The notes: a model not told the origin generated them from the letters alone. Shown: positions 17,996-28,789, counted from the stretch's first letter. The stretch: DNA of 64,000 nt from Brasilonema angustatum HA4187-MV1 (GCA_019359695.1 JAHHGV010000007.1:124001-188000); one strand, 5' to 3'. Made by a program: numbers and translations.

Positions 17996-18463
17996 CACAA
18001 TTTAAGTTAGACCAAAGAAGTAGTCATAAGTCAGGAGCCAGAATTCAGCGCGTGTGTATTCTTTAGAGTAGCTCCTGACTTGAGCTTCCTTGCCCCCATG
18101 CTCACCTGTGATCAGCATTGATAAACTAACAACTCATCCACTAGGGTCAGTTGATAAACTGTCACTCATCTAATTTCGCGTTTCATAGTATGAGTTTAAT
18201 CTTTATTAATGCAAGGAGTGATACCATTTCACCATATGTTTGCCACAAGTTATATTCGCAATTTGTCTCACCAGCAGAGTGTTGCGAGTTTCAAATGTTG
18301 CACAAAAAAGTGGATTGGTATACAATTATACAAAAAAGCGCTTGATTGAAAAAATTATCAAGCGCTTTTTAATGTAAAAATAACACCATGTTGCCCTTTG
18401 GGTAAGAAGAAATTGAAACGACAAAGAGCGGTTTAGGGTATAGTATATTCGCTTACACCTTAG
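17996..18463. other. Intergenic region after the NRPS/PKS cluster
   Basis: No convincing gene. A 64-codon open frame at 18151-18345 has no ribosome site and looks random. The only clear signal is the hairpin at 18333-18370. Confidence 0.7.
18333..18370. terminator. Bidirectional rho-independent terminator
   Basis: Perfect 14-bp stem AAAAAGCGCTTGAT / ATCAAGCGCTTTTT with a 10-base loop. The A-run on one side and T-run on the other let it work on both strands. It sits between the converging MbtH gene and the glutaredoxin-like gene. Confidence 0.9.
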
Positions 18464-18742
18464 TTAGAAATACTTCTGAAGCATATTCTGCAATTGTTGT
18501 ACTGTTGCCCTAGGAGAAGGACGAGGCAAGTGTAAGTCTTTGTTCTCCTGTGTACCTTCTGTACTTCTGAGATTTGCTAAAAAAAGCACTGGCACCTCGT
18601 ATTGGTAAGCTTGAAACCAATCTTCACGAGTCGTAATATCCCGGATTTCTAGCTCAAACTTGAGGTTTTGTATCTGTTCTAGTTTTTCCTGCAAACCCTC
18701 ACACAAATGACAACCGGGCTTGCTATATAAAATAATTCGCAT
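18464..18742 (-). CDS. Glutaredoxin-like / DUF836 thioredoxin-fold protein
   Basis: About 92 aa, starting at ATG 18742 (a TTG at 18751 would add three residues). The N-terminus IILYSKPGCHLCEGLQEKL holds a CHLC redox motif on the first helix, and VPVLFLAN matches the cis-Pro strand of the thioredoxin fold. Such small proteins are presumed thiol-disulfide oxidoreductases of the cytosol. It is a lone gene converging on the NRPS/PKS cluster and is probably a conserved housekeeping gene marking the cluster's edge. Confidence 0.85.
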   Translation of the reverse strand: MRIILYSKPGCHLCEGLQEKLEQIQNLKFELEIRDITTREDWFQAYQYEVPVLFLANLRSTEGTQENKDLHLPRPSPRATVQQLQNMLQKYF

Positions 18743-18965
18743 TTGCTTCAACCAAAATACACTTGTTTAACTGCATCTCTAATATTTTCTCTGGGCATAG
18801 GGGGACTTATAAGTGGAAGAACCAGAAGTTCTACAACTTTATTACGGGCAGCAACTGATACGATCTTAAAAGTCTGTCTGGATATGGGTTTGGCGGTTTA
18901 ATAAGCAAAACTGGTCTAAACTCCAAATTCCCTGTTCCCTATTCCCTGTTATGTGAACAAAAAAT

Positions 18966-18987
18966 CGCCCCCTAAATTGAGGGGGCG
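18966..18987 (-). terminator. Rho-independent terminator of the sigma factor gene
   Basis: An 8-bp GC-rich stem (CGCCCCCT / AGGGGGCG) with a 6-base loop, followed on the minus strand by ATTTTTTG. It lies 39 bp past the stop of the sigma factor gene. Confidence 0.88.
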
Positions 18988-19026
18988 CATCATCACCTTG
19001 TAACGTAGCAATGCTACGTCTTGAGT

Positions 19027-20010
19027 TTAACTAGCAATGTACTCTTTAACGTTGGCACGACGGCGACGCAGATGAGCAAGCGCTTGATGTTCTAACTGAC
19101 GAACACGTTCGCGGCTAAGGTTCAAGCGTTCGCCAACTTTTGCCAAAGACATTTCGTTACCATCCAATAAACCAAAGCGCAAGGCTAAAACTTCTCGCTG
19201 TTGGGGAGTGAGTTCTGACAGCATGTTATTTAAGTCTTGGCGTAAGAAGTCCTGCGTCATGTAATACTCTGGTGATGGTCCTTCATCTTCGAGCATTTCT
19301 TGCAGTTCGGTATCTTGGTTATCACCAACCTTGACATCCAAAGAAACTGGTTGACGCGCCATGTTCAGATACTCACGGATCTGAGCTGGTTCTAATTCTA
19401 GTTCTTTGCCAATTTCAGCAGGAGTTGGTGATCTTCCCAACTTCTGAGCAAGTTCGCGCTGGACTTTCTTAATTTTGTTTAGCTTCTCGGTGATATGGAT
19501 AGGTAAGCGAATGGTACGACCTTGTTGGGCGATCGCACGAGTAATCGCTTGGCGAATCCACCAGTAAGCGTATGTTGAGAATTTATAGCCGCGTGTTGGG
19601 TCAAATTTCTCTACACCCCGCTCTAATCCTAGTGTTCCTTCTTGGATAAGATCCAGAAACTCCATGTTTCGCTTCTGGTACTTTTTGGCGATCGCTACAA
19701 CCAAGCGCAAGTTTGCTTCTATCATCTTCTGCTTTGCTCGCTTGCCTTGATGTACAGTCTGTTTGACATCTGTCTCAGATTTACGAACATGAGCAGCCCA
19801 CTCTTCTAAGCTAGGTTCGCGGCTTAATTTCTTCGCCAAAGCCTCCTTAGCATCCACGAGTGTCATCATTTGTTGCACCTGCTTCCCAAAGACAATCTCT
19901 TGCTCACGGGTTAGCAGTGGTACACGACCAATCTCGCGCAGATAGGTTCGCACCATATCAGCCGTGAATTTGGCGTTAAGGTTTTCGGTTTGGGTTTCTA
20001 CAGTGGGCAT
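19027..20010 (-). CDS. RNA polymerase group 2 sigma-70 factor
   Basis: A 327-aa sigma-70 family protein. Region 1.2 is [21 protein letters not shown]; region 2 has [23 protein letters not shown] and [19 protein letters not shown]; region 3 follows [16 protein letters not shown]; region 4.2 is [19 protein letters not shown]. It lacks the long N-terminal region 1.1 of the main RpoD (SigA), so it is a non-essential group 2 factor (SigB/C/D/E type in cyanobacteria); I cannot assign the letter. Such factors redirect transcription under carbon, nitrogen, light or stress changes. It is a single gene with its own terminator; its long upstream gap may hold complex control. Confidence 0.95.
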   Translation of the reverse strand: MPTVETQTENLNAKFTADMVRTYLREIGRVPLLTREQEIVFGKQVQQMMTLVDAKEALAKKLSREPSLEEWAAHVRKSETDVKQTVHQGKRAKQKMIEANLRLVVAIAKKYQKRNMEFLDLIQEGTLGLERGVEKFDPTRGYKFSTYAYWWIRQAITRAIAQQGRTIRLPIHITEKLNKIKKVQRELAQKLGRSPTPAEIGKELELEPAQIREYLNMARQPVSLDVKVGDNQDTELQEMLEDEGPSPEYYMTQDFLRQDLNNMLSELTPQQREVLALRFGLLDGNEMSLAKVGERLNLSRERVRQLEHQALAHLRRRRANVKEYIAS

Positions 20011-21304
20011 TGGTGCGTTTTCCTCTACTCCGTAAACAAAAATTAATACTCAATAACTAAGGCGGATTGGGAAAGTTAGTACACGTATTACGCAACCAGG
20101 GAAACGATCAGGTGAAAATTGATTTCTACAGAATCTACTTAGACGATCACTCTCTTGGATTGGTTTCCCTACCTTCCCTAAATTTTGAAATCGCTTATGA
20201 GCATGCTGGCTTATTTTCAATAATTCTTTTAATCCTTATGTCGCTAGGACGACCCTAATTATACGAACTCGGTATGACTTCTACTTTATCTATGATACGA
20301 CAAATCATCCCAAGAGTAAAGTAGTTCTGTTAAATCTTTCTATTGTAATCCAAATTTATCTTGTTACACAAAAAAGCTGATTTTTTTTCCTAACTTACTA
20401 CATATATAGTGACTCTAAGATCCCATGATCAGTCCTCCATCTATAGCCGGATAACCGAACAGAATCAATTCTCCTGATGGAGGGATGTCACGAAATCTAG
20501 AAATCAGGAATCGGATATTGGGAATTGGTAGTTGATATATTTTTGTGTTAACCCAAAATTACAGCTATTACTTTTTCCACTAAGGACGAAATAGTTGAAA
20601 AATAGGCTTCTGGTTTGAGATCAACCTCAAAAGCCACGTAGGTTTGTGGTTCATGAATTTCCAGCCAGTTGCAACTCTCTTTAATAAACCCAGATAGCAC
20701 TTCTGACCTGAGGCAAAGTAGTCTTCAATCAGAGCATACAACGGCCACACGCGATGATACTTCAGCCTCAATATCTCCTTGGAAGATACGCTTTTACATT
20801 TTACTGAGCGTTGATAGCATCACATAACCAGTGGCAAACAAGTCATCCACTTGCTTGAGCAGCCCTTGCCCAAAACCTTCCCACTGTCGCAAAACTACGC
20901 CCCCGAGAATCTGTAGGAAGGAACTATCTACTATAGTAACATCTTTCTTGCTATAAGTAGAACGGCGCAAAAAAACCAAAGTATGTAACGGAAAGTAAAG
21001 TTGCCCAAAAAGCTCTTCTCTTCTGCCTTCTGCCCTCTGCCTCCTGCCTTGTCATAACGACAATTTTCAACACCGACCTACTTAGATGAAAATATCCAAA
21101 TAATTATTGTTCCAGACGCGAGCACCGTTTAGACTCTCGCTAGTTTATCTGAGGGCAGCGAGTCGAATGGCATATGTATGTAAATTTTTATTTCTTGTCG
21201 TTTGAATCTGATTGCTTTTTTAATAGGAATTTTTTTCAATACTACCTATCCTATACAGCGGTCAACAACAAAAAATGAGCATGACGTGACAAAATCAAAA
21301 AAAA
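20011..21304. other. 1.3-kb intergenic region between sigma factor and TonB receptor genes
   Basis: This divergent gap should hold promoters for both neighbours. I see no assured gene. Two adjacent minus-strand frames at 20580-20979 may be decayed coding sequence (separate entry). The stretch 20011-20480 is AT-rich and has no clear structure. Around 21000-21060 is a C/T-rich tract with CTTCTGCC-like repeats. Confidence 0.6.
20580..20979 (-). pseudogene. Possible decayed reading frame, unrecognised
   Basis: Two consecutive minus-strand frames, 20979-20794 (61 codons) and 20771-20580 (63 codons), lie 22 bp apart. Both have protein-like composition (LRQWEGFGQGLLKQVDDLFA; YHRVWPLYALIEDYFASGQK). 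They might be one gene split by a small indel and stop. I do not recognise the family, and chance open frames are a real alternative. Confidence 0.25.
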
Positions 21305-24168
21305 ATGAAATATAAGCACCGTTATCTGAGTTTATTCGTTACAGGCGCAATATTAACTATGTTTACAACTCCTGCATTAGCTCAGAAAAAATCAGCAATT
21401 GCACTTGACAAGAGTACAGCATCTAATAATAGAACTCCTGGAAACTCAACTCAACAAGCAGCTAGAGTAACTAATTCCAGATCCGTAAAACCGATAACAG
21501 AGATTCGGCGAGTCAGTGAGATAGAGCGTCCACTTCGTAGCGCCAGAATGTTGGTGCAGTCACCAACCCCACAAACAACTCAAACTCCACAAGCAAGACC
21601 TCAATCACTAGTCGTGCAAGTCAGCTTCGTGAAGGCAAATCCCACCTCCAAAGGTTTGGAACTAGTTTTGCAAACGTCAAAAGCTGCTACCTTGCAACTG
21701 GAGAATCGTACTCAGGTAAATAGTAATACCTTCATCGTTGACATTCCAAATGCTCAACTGCGTGCACCTGGTAACAGACCGTTCTCATTCCGCTCACAAA
21801 AATCAATAGCGGGTATTACTGAGATAACCGTAACAAACCTTGACGCCAATACTATCCGGGTGACGGTGATAGGTGAAACAGCTCCACCAATTGTAGAGTT
21901 GTTTGACAGTCCAAAAGAAGGTTTGATCTTCAGTGTAGCCAGTACTGCATCTTTGGCACAACAGCGGCAGCAACCTCAAACACAACCATCACCTACACAG
22001 CAACCAGCGAACCAAACACAACAAACTCAACCAAGAGCGAATGGTGATGAACCAATTGAATTGGTGGTGACAGGACAGCAAGATGGATACAATTCATCCG
22101 ATGCATCAACTGCAACCAAAACCGATACTCCTTTACGCGACATTCCCCAATCGATTCAAGTCATCCCCGCAACCGTAATTCAAGATCAAGGTGCAGTTAA
22201 TCTGACCGAAGCAGTCCGTAATGTCAGTGGTGTGTCACTCGCAGGCACTAGTGGCGATCGTGGAGAATATTACACAATTCGGGGATTCTTTGCCAACATT
22301 TACAAAAATGGTTTCCTTGACGATTACTACTCTTCTCGCGCCTTTCGAGACAACGCCAATATCGAGCGAATAGAAGTTCTCAAAGGACCAGCCTCGGTGT
22401 TGTTTGGACGCTTAGAACCTTCGGGTATCATCAACTTAGTGACCAAGAAGCCATTAGCCGATCCCTATTACAATTTAAGTTTTACCGCAGGCAGCTATAG
22501 TTTTTATCGCCCCACACTAGATTTTTCAGGTCCTGTAACGGAGGACGGAAAATTGGGTTATCGTCTCAACATTGCCTACGAAAATTCTGGAAGTTTCCGC
22601 GACTTTGTTAACAAAGAAAGATTTTTTATCGCTCCTGTACTTAGCTGGAAAATTGGTGAGAACACAAACCTGACTTTGGAAGGTGAATATCTCCATACGG
22701 AAAATTCTTATGATGATGGGCTACCGAAAATTGGCGATAAGATTGCAGATATTCCGATTAGCCGCTATCTCAGCGATCCGAGAAATCAAGTCGTTGTAGA
22801 TGAATCAAAAACCGACCTGACTTTGAATCATGACTTTAATCAGAATTTATCGCTGCGCAGTGCTTTTCGTGTAACAACCGCATCAGAAACAGCTAATCGT
22901 TTTACCCTTCAGGGACTTTTTGGAGCCAGTAACGACGGAACTCTCAATCTTTTAAATACTTCCTATAATCAGTATTATGAAACTTATTTTCTACAGAATG
23001 ACTTAACTGGTAAATTCAATACTGGCTCAGTCAAGCATACACTTTTGTTCGGTGTGGAAGTTGGTAAAATATATCAGCGTGTTGTGGGCGCGAGAGGACT
23101 CAATCAGTCGATTAAGTAGCTCAACTTAATTAAATGTAAAATGTCATTGCGAGTGAAACGCAGTGGAGCGTTCGCGCAGCGTGTCCCCTTGGGACTCAGC
23201 AATCGCAGAATTTCTATCTTAAGTTTTTTTAGGTTGAGCTACTTAATATTTTTAATCCTGTCTACAACTTTTCTTTTGGTTCATATCGACAGACTCAGGA
23301 TAATACAACGAATATCGACTCTTTTGGAATTTATCTTCAAGATCAGATTGCTGTTTTTGATAATCTCAAACTCCTTGTTGGTGGCAGGTTTGATACTTAT
23401 AATAGTGAAACACAAGATTTCCTGAATGCCTCCACTACAAAGACAGATAGCGATGCGTTTTCACCCCGTGTAGGAGTCGTTTACCAACCGACAAAAGAAA
23501 TTTCACTGTTTGCCAACTATAGTCGCTCGTTTAATCCTGTGAGTGGTATCGCTAAAAACGGTGATGCTTTTGAGCCTGAAAGAGGAACTGGATACGAAGT
23601 CGGCATCAAAGGAGACTTTTTAAATGGTCGCCTTTCTTCTACTTTAGCCTTCTACACAGTTACCAAAACCAATGTCGCAACTGCCGATCCCAGCGATCTC
23701 ACCGGTAGCTTTTCAATTCAAATCGGCGAACAACACGCTCGTGGGATTGAGTTCGATATTGCTGGAGAAATCTTACCTGGTTGGAAAGTGATTGGTTCCT
23801 ACGCTTATACGGATGCAGAAATCACTGAAGACAATACATATCCAGTCGGAAATGCTCTAGCTAATACACCGCAACATACTAGTTCATTGTGGACAACCTA
23901 TACCTTTCAAAGAGGTCCGTTAGAAGGTTTTGGTTTTGGTGGAGGCATTTTTGCAAACAGCAAAGCTTATGGAGATCTGGATAACTCTTACACTATACCT
24001 GGTTTTGTACGGACTGATGCGGCACTTTTCTACAAAAAGGATCGCTTGAGAGCATCTGTTAACTTCAAGAATTTATTTAGTGTCAGATATTTCGAGGGCA
24101 CATTTTTGGGGACAGCCAATCCTGCTGCGCCGTTTACAGTTCAAGGAACGATTTCTTGGGAGTTTTGA
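21305..24168 (+). pseudogene. TonB-dependent siderophore receptor with AMIN domain, interrupted by a 127-bp insertion
   Basis: The 5' frame (21305-23119) encodes a signal peptide (ends TPALAQ), an AMIN domain (about 100-215), a TonB-box-like stretch (ELVVTGQ), the plug (about 275-390; DIPQSIQVIPATVI, IERIEVLKGPASVLFG) and the first barrel strands. It stops at TAG inside an inserted element. The frame resumes right after the insertion with NIFNPVYNFSFGSYRQTQ and runs to the barrel end at 24168 (terminal Phe, GTISWEF). Removing 131 bp (element plus one TTAA copy) gives exactly 911 codons and rejoins Q-S-I-N-I-F-N-P-V-Y, a normal receptor sequence. So this was an intact outer-membrane iron-siderophore importer until recently. 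As it stands it should make a truncated, probably non-functional receptor. Confidence 0.93.
23112..23246. mobile_element. MITE-like element with TTAA target duplication inside the receptor gene
   Basis: The element is 23116-23242 (127 bp), flanked by TTAA at 23112-23115 and 23243-23246. The ends form a terminal inverted repeat GTAGCTCAACYTAA with one mismatch. It has no transposase gene; the 94-codon frame at 23141 crosses its right end and is not protein-like. A cognate transposase elsewhere in the genome is expected. Confidence 0.9.
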
Positions 24169-24200
24169 CCAATTAATTGTCAATTAAGCATTTTTGTAGG

Positions 24201-24500
24201 GGAGCCAGTGCGAATGACGACGGCTTTCCCGACCTAGGCATCTGGCGTTGGGCACTGCCCATCGAAACCGCAAACCCTGATTTTAATGTTGCTAGGCAGT
24301 GCCCACCCTACGTTTGTTGAGAATGGTGAGCCAGCGCGGTCTTGGGGAGCCAGTCCTGCAGGAGGGTTTCCCTCCGTAGGGATCTGGCGTTGGTTTCCCC
24401 CATGAGCGACTGGTGAGACAGCGCTGCAGGAGGGTCTCCCTCCGTAGGCGACTGCGTTAGCGCAGCGGAACCGGAGGTTCTCCCCGAAGGGCGAACCCGG
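24201..24500. repeat. Cluster of dispersed palindromic repeats
   Basis: At least three related units (about 24201-24250, 24346-24390 and 24421-24460) with blocks such as GGAGCCAGT, GCAGGAGGGTTTCCCTCC and GATCTGGCGT. Inverted arms GGGCACTGCC and GGCAGTGCCC at about 24253-24304 are also present. The same families recur near 36925, 37666 and 63452. No gene lies in 24169-24556; protein-like frames here are translated repeats. Confidence 0.8.
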
Positions 24501-24556
24501 AGGGTGCAAGATCTGACTCTACCAATTATCAAATCTCAATCTCAAATCTCAAATCC

Positions 24557-26299
24557 TTAAAAGCCAAGATCTGCTTTAGCTAGTTCAGCAGCCGCAAACA
24601 CTTCTTCATCTGGCTTTTCCTCCCAAGCAGTCTCACCAATTTCTTCATAAAATATGGTATCGTAAGGACGAGTCCGCACAACCACAGGCATCGGAACAGC
24701 GTGACCTAAAATTAAGGCTTGTTGTTTAGAATCTAACTTTGCCAACACAGACCGCAAGGCACCTCCACCAGACACCCCAGTAAAAATCGCCTCAATATCT
24801 TTCTCATCATTCAGCAAAGCGGTGATCCGAGTACCAATCTGGGACATGACTTCATTATCTATGCCCGATGGACGTTGATCAACCACAAGAAGCGTTACGA
24901 AGTATTTCCGCATTTCGCGGGCGATCGTCCCAAAAATAGTGCTTTGTACCGTTGCAGGGTCGAGGAAACGGTGCGCCTCCTCAATTGTAATCATCAGTTG
25001 CGTTGGTCTATCGTTGGGATTTTTGGTTTGTAAAAACTTTTCTGCTTTGGTGACATAATGTTGGTGAATCCGTCGGGTAATCATATTAGTCACCAACATA
25101 TAAGAGAGCATATTTGACTGGGAGCCAAACTCCACAACAATATTCTTACCAGCTTCTAGGGAACGCAACATTTGATTGACATAATTTTGCGGACAAGCTG
25201 CACGCATATACTTTAAATTTTCTAATCGCAGGAGTTTGCGCTGTAGTGCTGTAATCGAACCTTGGTGTCCTCGCTTCTCTTCGCAGAAAGTCTTAATTTC
25301 CTCATTGGTCATATTTATTAGTTGAAGAATCCAAGACTTCCCAAATTCAGCACATAAAATATTGGCGTTATCTAAACTCGCTTCTGAAAGTCCTAAATCA
25401 CGACTGCATAATTTTATATCTTCGACTTCAATTTGATCGTAACTTAAATAAAGTTCTTGAGCATGAGGAACGCCTCGACGCTTAGTAGATTCTGGGTCAA
25501 GAGTGTAAACTTCAACTGAACTGGGAAATAGCTGTTTTAAGCCTTTGACAGTACTCATTTGCTTGCCTTCAGAAACGGCTTCCCAGCCATACTCTGAGTG
25601 CATATCAAAAATCAAATTAACCGCCGCATTTTTGCGGATTGTCCCAGCTAAAAGTAAACGTGTCAAAAAGGATTTACCAGTTCCTGATTTGCCAAAAACA
25701 CCGTTGCTTCTTTCCACAAACCGATTTAAATCCAGGCAAACTGGAACATCCATGTCCAATGGTTTTCCAATGGAAAAGTTTTTCCTTTGAGGATCGTCTT
25801 CCCAACCAAATACCCGGCGAAAATCTTCTTCCGAAGCTTCATAAACTTGGCTAAAGTGGGTGGGAATCGTTTTGACTGGCAGGAGTTCCATTGTTGTACT
25901 GGTTTGAGGCTGGAATGATGCCAAACCTGTCGCTGATGGAACAAAGGGATTTGCAGATTTGCCGTTTGTTGCAGAAAAAGATTCTTCAGATTCGGGGGTA
26001 AACATCAACATCGGTGCAAGGTTGATGGTACCATATGTCCCGCCTCCTGCTAAAATCTCTCGTAAAAAAGTGTCTTCCCAACTCGGAGGATTCGCAATAA
26101 TTCTTTGGTTAGCAATTCCCAATGCTACATCTGTGAGCATACAGAAAAAACGCGATCGCACCCCTTGGACAACTAAAAACTTACCAACGCGCATATCTTC
26201 TACTGAAACGTCGGGGTGCAATCTAACTTCTAATCCTCCAGTGAGAGAGCCTTGTATAACTGAACCTAATGGCTGTCCCAAATTCATTTCATTAATCAC
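24557..26299 (-). CDS. HerA/FtsK-like ATP-binding protein (DUF87)
   Basis: A 580-aa P-loop ATPase. The N-terminal 200 residues form a HerA-like beta-rich region (IQGSLTGGLEVRL); Walker A is GKSGTGKSF at about 208 and Walker B LMITIEEAHRF at about 434, with DQRPSGIDNEVMSQIGTRI beyond it, typical of the HerA/DUF87 group. Related proteins are hexameric DNA translocases; some pair with NurA nuclease or Sir2 in repair or phage defence. No such partner is adjacent. GTG 26299 starts the frame; ATG 26287 is an alternative with four fewer residues. It seems to be a single gene. Confidence 0.88.
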   Translation of the reverse strand: MINEMNLGQPLGSVIQGSLTGGLEVRLHPDVSVEDMRVGKFLVVQGVRSRFFCMLTDVALGIANQRIIANPPSWEDTFLREILAGGGTYGTINLAPMLMFTPESEESFSATNGKSANPFVPSATGLASFQPQTSTTMELLPVKTIPTHFSQVYEASEEDFRRVFGWEDDPQRKNFSIGKPLDMDVPVCLDLNRFVERSNGVFGKSGTGKSFLTRLLLAGTIRKNAAVNLIFDMHSEYGWEAVSEGKQMSTVKGLKQLFPSSVEVYTLDPESTKRRGVPHAQELYLSYDQIEVEDIKLCSRDLGLSEASLDNANILCAEFGKSWILQLINMTNEEIKTFCEEKRGHQGSITALQRKLLRLENLKYMRAACPQNYVNQMLRSLEAGKNIVVEFGSQSNMLSYMLVTNMITRRIHQHYVTKAEKFLQTKNPNDRPTQLMITIEEAHRFLDPATVQSTIFGTIAREMRKYFVTLLVVDQRPSGIDNEVMSQIGTRITALLNDEKDIEAIFTGVSGGGALRSVLAKLDSKQQALILGHAVPMPVVVRTRPYDTIFYEEIGETAWEEKPDEEVFAAAELAKADLGF

Positions 26300-26327
26300 A
26301 CAGTGATGAGCTTGCTCTTATCAGTTA

Positions 26328-26531
26328 CTAGTTATCAGTTATCAGTTACCAATGTCGTGTTCCGTTGGATATAAACACTTATCAGTGTCATGTCCCTTTG
26401 TTCACTGTTCACTGTTTACTGTTCACTGTTTACTGTTGCATTGTAATTGTAGAAGACAAAATTGGTGATGTAACTTTTGTCCTTTGTCATTTATTGAAAA
26501 CAAATGATTAATGACTCATGATTAATGACTA
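26328..26531. repeat. Short heptanucleotide repeat tracts (STRR-like)
   Basis: A stretch of short repeats between two minus-strand genes: TTATCAG units at 26328-26346, about five heptamers of TTCACTG/TTTACTG at about 26400-26434, and GATTAATGACT repeats at 26502-26534. Such tracts are common in heterocystous cyanobacteria. No gene is present. Confidence 0.8.
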
Positions 26532-26532
26532 A

Positions 26533-27330
26533 TTAGTCAATGTTAATTGAAGTAGGCGAACTTCCACCTCCTGTTGTGGCATAAGTTAGAAGCGGTCTAC
26601 GATATTGGGCGTAAAGGCGATCGCGCCAAGTAAAGAACGGTTGATAAAGTAGGTTATCAGCTAATTCGGGGACTCCCTTCCCTATGATGGTTTCTGGCAA
26701 ATTCAAATAAACAGCATTAGGAAACTTCAACAATATCGATAAACCAGCAACAGCAAAGTCGGCTAAAGTTGGTTCATCTCCTACTAAATAGGGACTATCT
26801 GCTAACAACAATGTCAGCGCTTCCAAATCTTGTTTTAAGTCGGCGATCGCACTGCGTATTGCATCTGGACTGTAACCTACGCCAAAACCCAAAACTTTCA
26901 ATAGATCGTTAGGAACTCCTTCTACCAAACTTTTGAGGACATCTGGTGTCGCCCTAGGTAGTAAGGACTTGCGGAAATTCTGGTTTTGACTAATGGCAGA
27001 AAACAGTGCTTTGCGACCTTTGATGCCAATTGATTCATCCGCCCATTCTTCCATCATTAAACATAAACCCCGCTTTTTTGGATCAGTAGGTATCAATGGG
27101 CGTGCTGGATATTGTGAGTCTAAATACTTAGCTATCTCTGTTGAATCTGCTATATATCTGCTACCATCTTTCAATACCGGTACTTGTCGTTGACCAGTCA
27201 GCCGATATAGTTCTACCTGTCCTACTCCTGGTGTCACCTCGATTTTACGGTACTCCAGCCCTTTATAATCAAGGATAAGACGCACTTTCTCTGAGTATTG
27301 AGATAGTTCAAACTGATATAATTCCAGCAT
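26533..27330 (-). CDS. Glutathione S-transferase family protein
   Basis: A 265-aa GST-like protein. The N-terminal thioredoxin-like domain has LYQFELSQYSEKVRLILDYK and RQVPVLKDGSRYIADSTEIAKYL (the glutathione-binding Pro and Ser). The C-terminal helical domain has LADSPYLVGDEPTLADFAVAG, the conserved Asp-containing folding motif. It is slightly longer than usual, with a Gly/Ser-rich tail. It is presumed a cytosolic detoxification or redox enzyme; the substrate is unknown. AGGAAAC lies before the ATG. It is a single gene. Confidence 0.92.
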   Translation of the reverse strand: MLELYQFELSQYSEKVRLILDYKGLEYRKIEVTPGVGQVELYRLTGQRQVPVLKDGSRYIADSTEIAKYLDSQYPARPLIPTDPKKRGLCLMMEEWADESIGIKGRKALFSAISQNQNFRKSLLPRATPDVLKSLVEGVPNDLLKVLGFGVGYSPDAIRSAIADLKQDLEALTLLLADSPYLVGDEPTLADFAVAGLSILLKFPNAVYLNLPETIIGKGVPELADNLLYQPFFTWRDRLYAQYRRPLLTYATTGGGSSPTSINID

Positions 27331-27799
27331 TTTTTGTTTCCTGTACGTGGTTCACTTAATAAATTTTACAAGTTTATTTTGGTTCGGATAATTTATATTC
27401 ACGATTTATGCCTGAAAAATTGAATAAAAATGGATTTCTTTGTAGGGTTCTTTTGCATTCTCAGTTTTTTTGACAGAACTCTGCGGTGAAATTCTGCTCA
27501 TCTGGATTTTTCTCTACAAAAGTCCATCTGTTACGCCTTCCATAAGCTGGCATAATGCAACTATGTGATATTATTCCTTTTTCCGAAACATGCGAAGGTA
27601 ATTCTATCGTCCTTAGCTTCCTTCTTCCTTTATACAGACAGCCAATTATACTCATTATGAGGCAAATTGTTCAACAATTTCAGACTAATATATAATTTAT
27701 TTCTGCTTACAAATCTTGCTTCTTTAGTTAGATTTTCTGTGTGGCAAGATGATATAAATCATTATGGTAATGTGTGGAAATGAAAGCCAAACAAAATTT
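27331..27799. other. Intergenic region, nothing clear
   Basis: AT-rich divergent gap between the GST gene and the fasciclin gene. It should hold both promoters. A 64-codon minus-strand frame at 27461-27655 has no ribosome site or recognisable protein character. Confidence 0.6.
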
Positions 27800-28672
27800 A
27801 TGAAGGTTGAAAACAGCAATTTGCTGACCAAGTTGGCTGGTATAATAGGAGTGACGGGCATCAGTCTTCTTACTGGTCTACCTACTGGAGCAAACGAAGT
27901 ATTAAATTCTAACCCTGGTATTTTCAAGGAAGCGTCGTATCACAGCGAGCAACGTCTTTTAGTAAACGCTGAGTATACTCAATTTAGTGAGGCTGGAACA
28001 GCAGCAACAAAGTCCGAAAAAACTTCACCAGCTAAAAACACAACGGTAGCACAGAAACCGAGAGGATTAAACCCTAGGCCGAGTATTTTGCAGGAGTGTC
28101 CTTACAACCGCGCTGCTTGTCCTGGTGGATCTGACACTTCTACACCTCCCGTAACTCCCCCTGGAGGGACACCCACAACACCTGGAGGTGAGATACCCAC
28201 AACACCACCAGCTACACCCACGACGCCTCCTAAGGAGCCAGGAGCGGGTACACAAAGTAAAAATATCGTAGCAGTTGCACAGTCCAATGGCTCCCTTACA
28301 ATGCTAACCAAGGGTTTGAAAGCAGCTGGATTAGCAGAAATCTTGCAAGGCAAAGGTCCTTTCACAGTCTTCGCACCCACTGATGCAGCATTTGCCAAAT
28401 TGCCACAAGACGCTGTACAAGATTTATTCAAGCCAGAAAATAAAGAAGTCCTGAGGAAGATTTTGCAATATCATGTGGTGCAAGGTTCGGTAACGTCCAA
28501 GGATTTGAAATCTGGTGAGGTCAAAAGTAGTGAGGGTGGTGCGATTAACGTCAAAGTAGATCCAAAAACTGGTGTAACAGTCAATGATGCCAAGGTGGTT
28601 CAGCCTGACATCAAAGCTAGTAACGGCGTTATTCATGTTATTGATAACGTGATTTTACCTCCTGACTTGTAA
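27800..28672 (+). CDS. Secreted fasciclin (FAS1) domain protein
   Basis: About 290 aa from ATG 27800; an in-frame ATG at 27764 would add 12 polar residues before the signal sequence and is less likely. A hydrophobic N-terminus (LAGIIGVTGISLLTGLP) suggests export. A Pro/Thr-rich linker (about residues 115-155) leads into one FAS1 domain (about 155-290) with GPFTVFAPTDAAFAKLP and ILQYHVVQG, the H1 and H2 motifs, and NGVIHVIDNVILP at the end. FAS1 proteins act in cell-surface adhesion. It is a lone gene with a strong terminator 54 bp after the stop. Confidence 0.93.
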   Translation: MKVENSNLLTKLAGIIGVTGISLLTGLPTGANEVLNSNPGIFKEASYHSEQRLLVNAEYTQFSEAGTAATKSEKTSPAKNTTVAQKPRGLNPRPSILQECPYNRAACPGGSDTSTPPVTPPGGTPTTPGGEIPTTPPATPTTPPKEPGAGTQSKNIVAVAQSNGSLTMLTKGLKAAGLAEILQGKGPFTVFAPTDAAFAKLPQDAVQDLFKPENKEVLRKILQYHVVQGSVTSKDLKSGEVKSSEGGAINVKVDPKTGVTVNDAKVVQPDIKASNGVIHVIDNVILPPDL

Positions 28673-28725
28673 GTTGTTGGCACAGGTGCATTGTGTGACA
28701 AAACTAGGTTGAAATAATATTTGAC

Positions 28726-28763
28726 AAAAAACCCGTTTTAATGATTATTTGGACGGGTTTTTT
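28726..28763 (+). terminator. Rho-independent terminator after the fasciclin gene
   Basis: Perfect 11-bp stem AAAAAACCCGT / ACGGGTTTTTT with a 16-base loop; the right arm ends in a run of six T. Confidence 0.92.
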
Positions 28764-28789
28764 CGTATTGGTAAACCTGTTATTTTCAT

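Noticed and set aside
18151-18345. 64-codon frame after the MbtH gene
   Set aside because: No ribosome site, low-quality composition, and it ends in the terminator stem.
20067-20258. 63-codon frame upstream of the sigma factor
   Set aside because: No ribosome site and no recognisable features; more likely promoter DNA.
23141-23425. 94-codon plus-strand frame across the MITE and receptor gene
   Set aside because: It mixes the inserted element with the receptor sequence read in the wrong frame; the composition (long Leu/Ile runs) is not that of the receptor.
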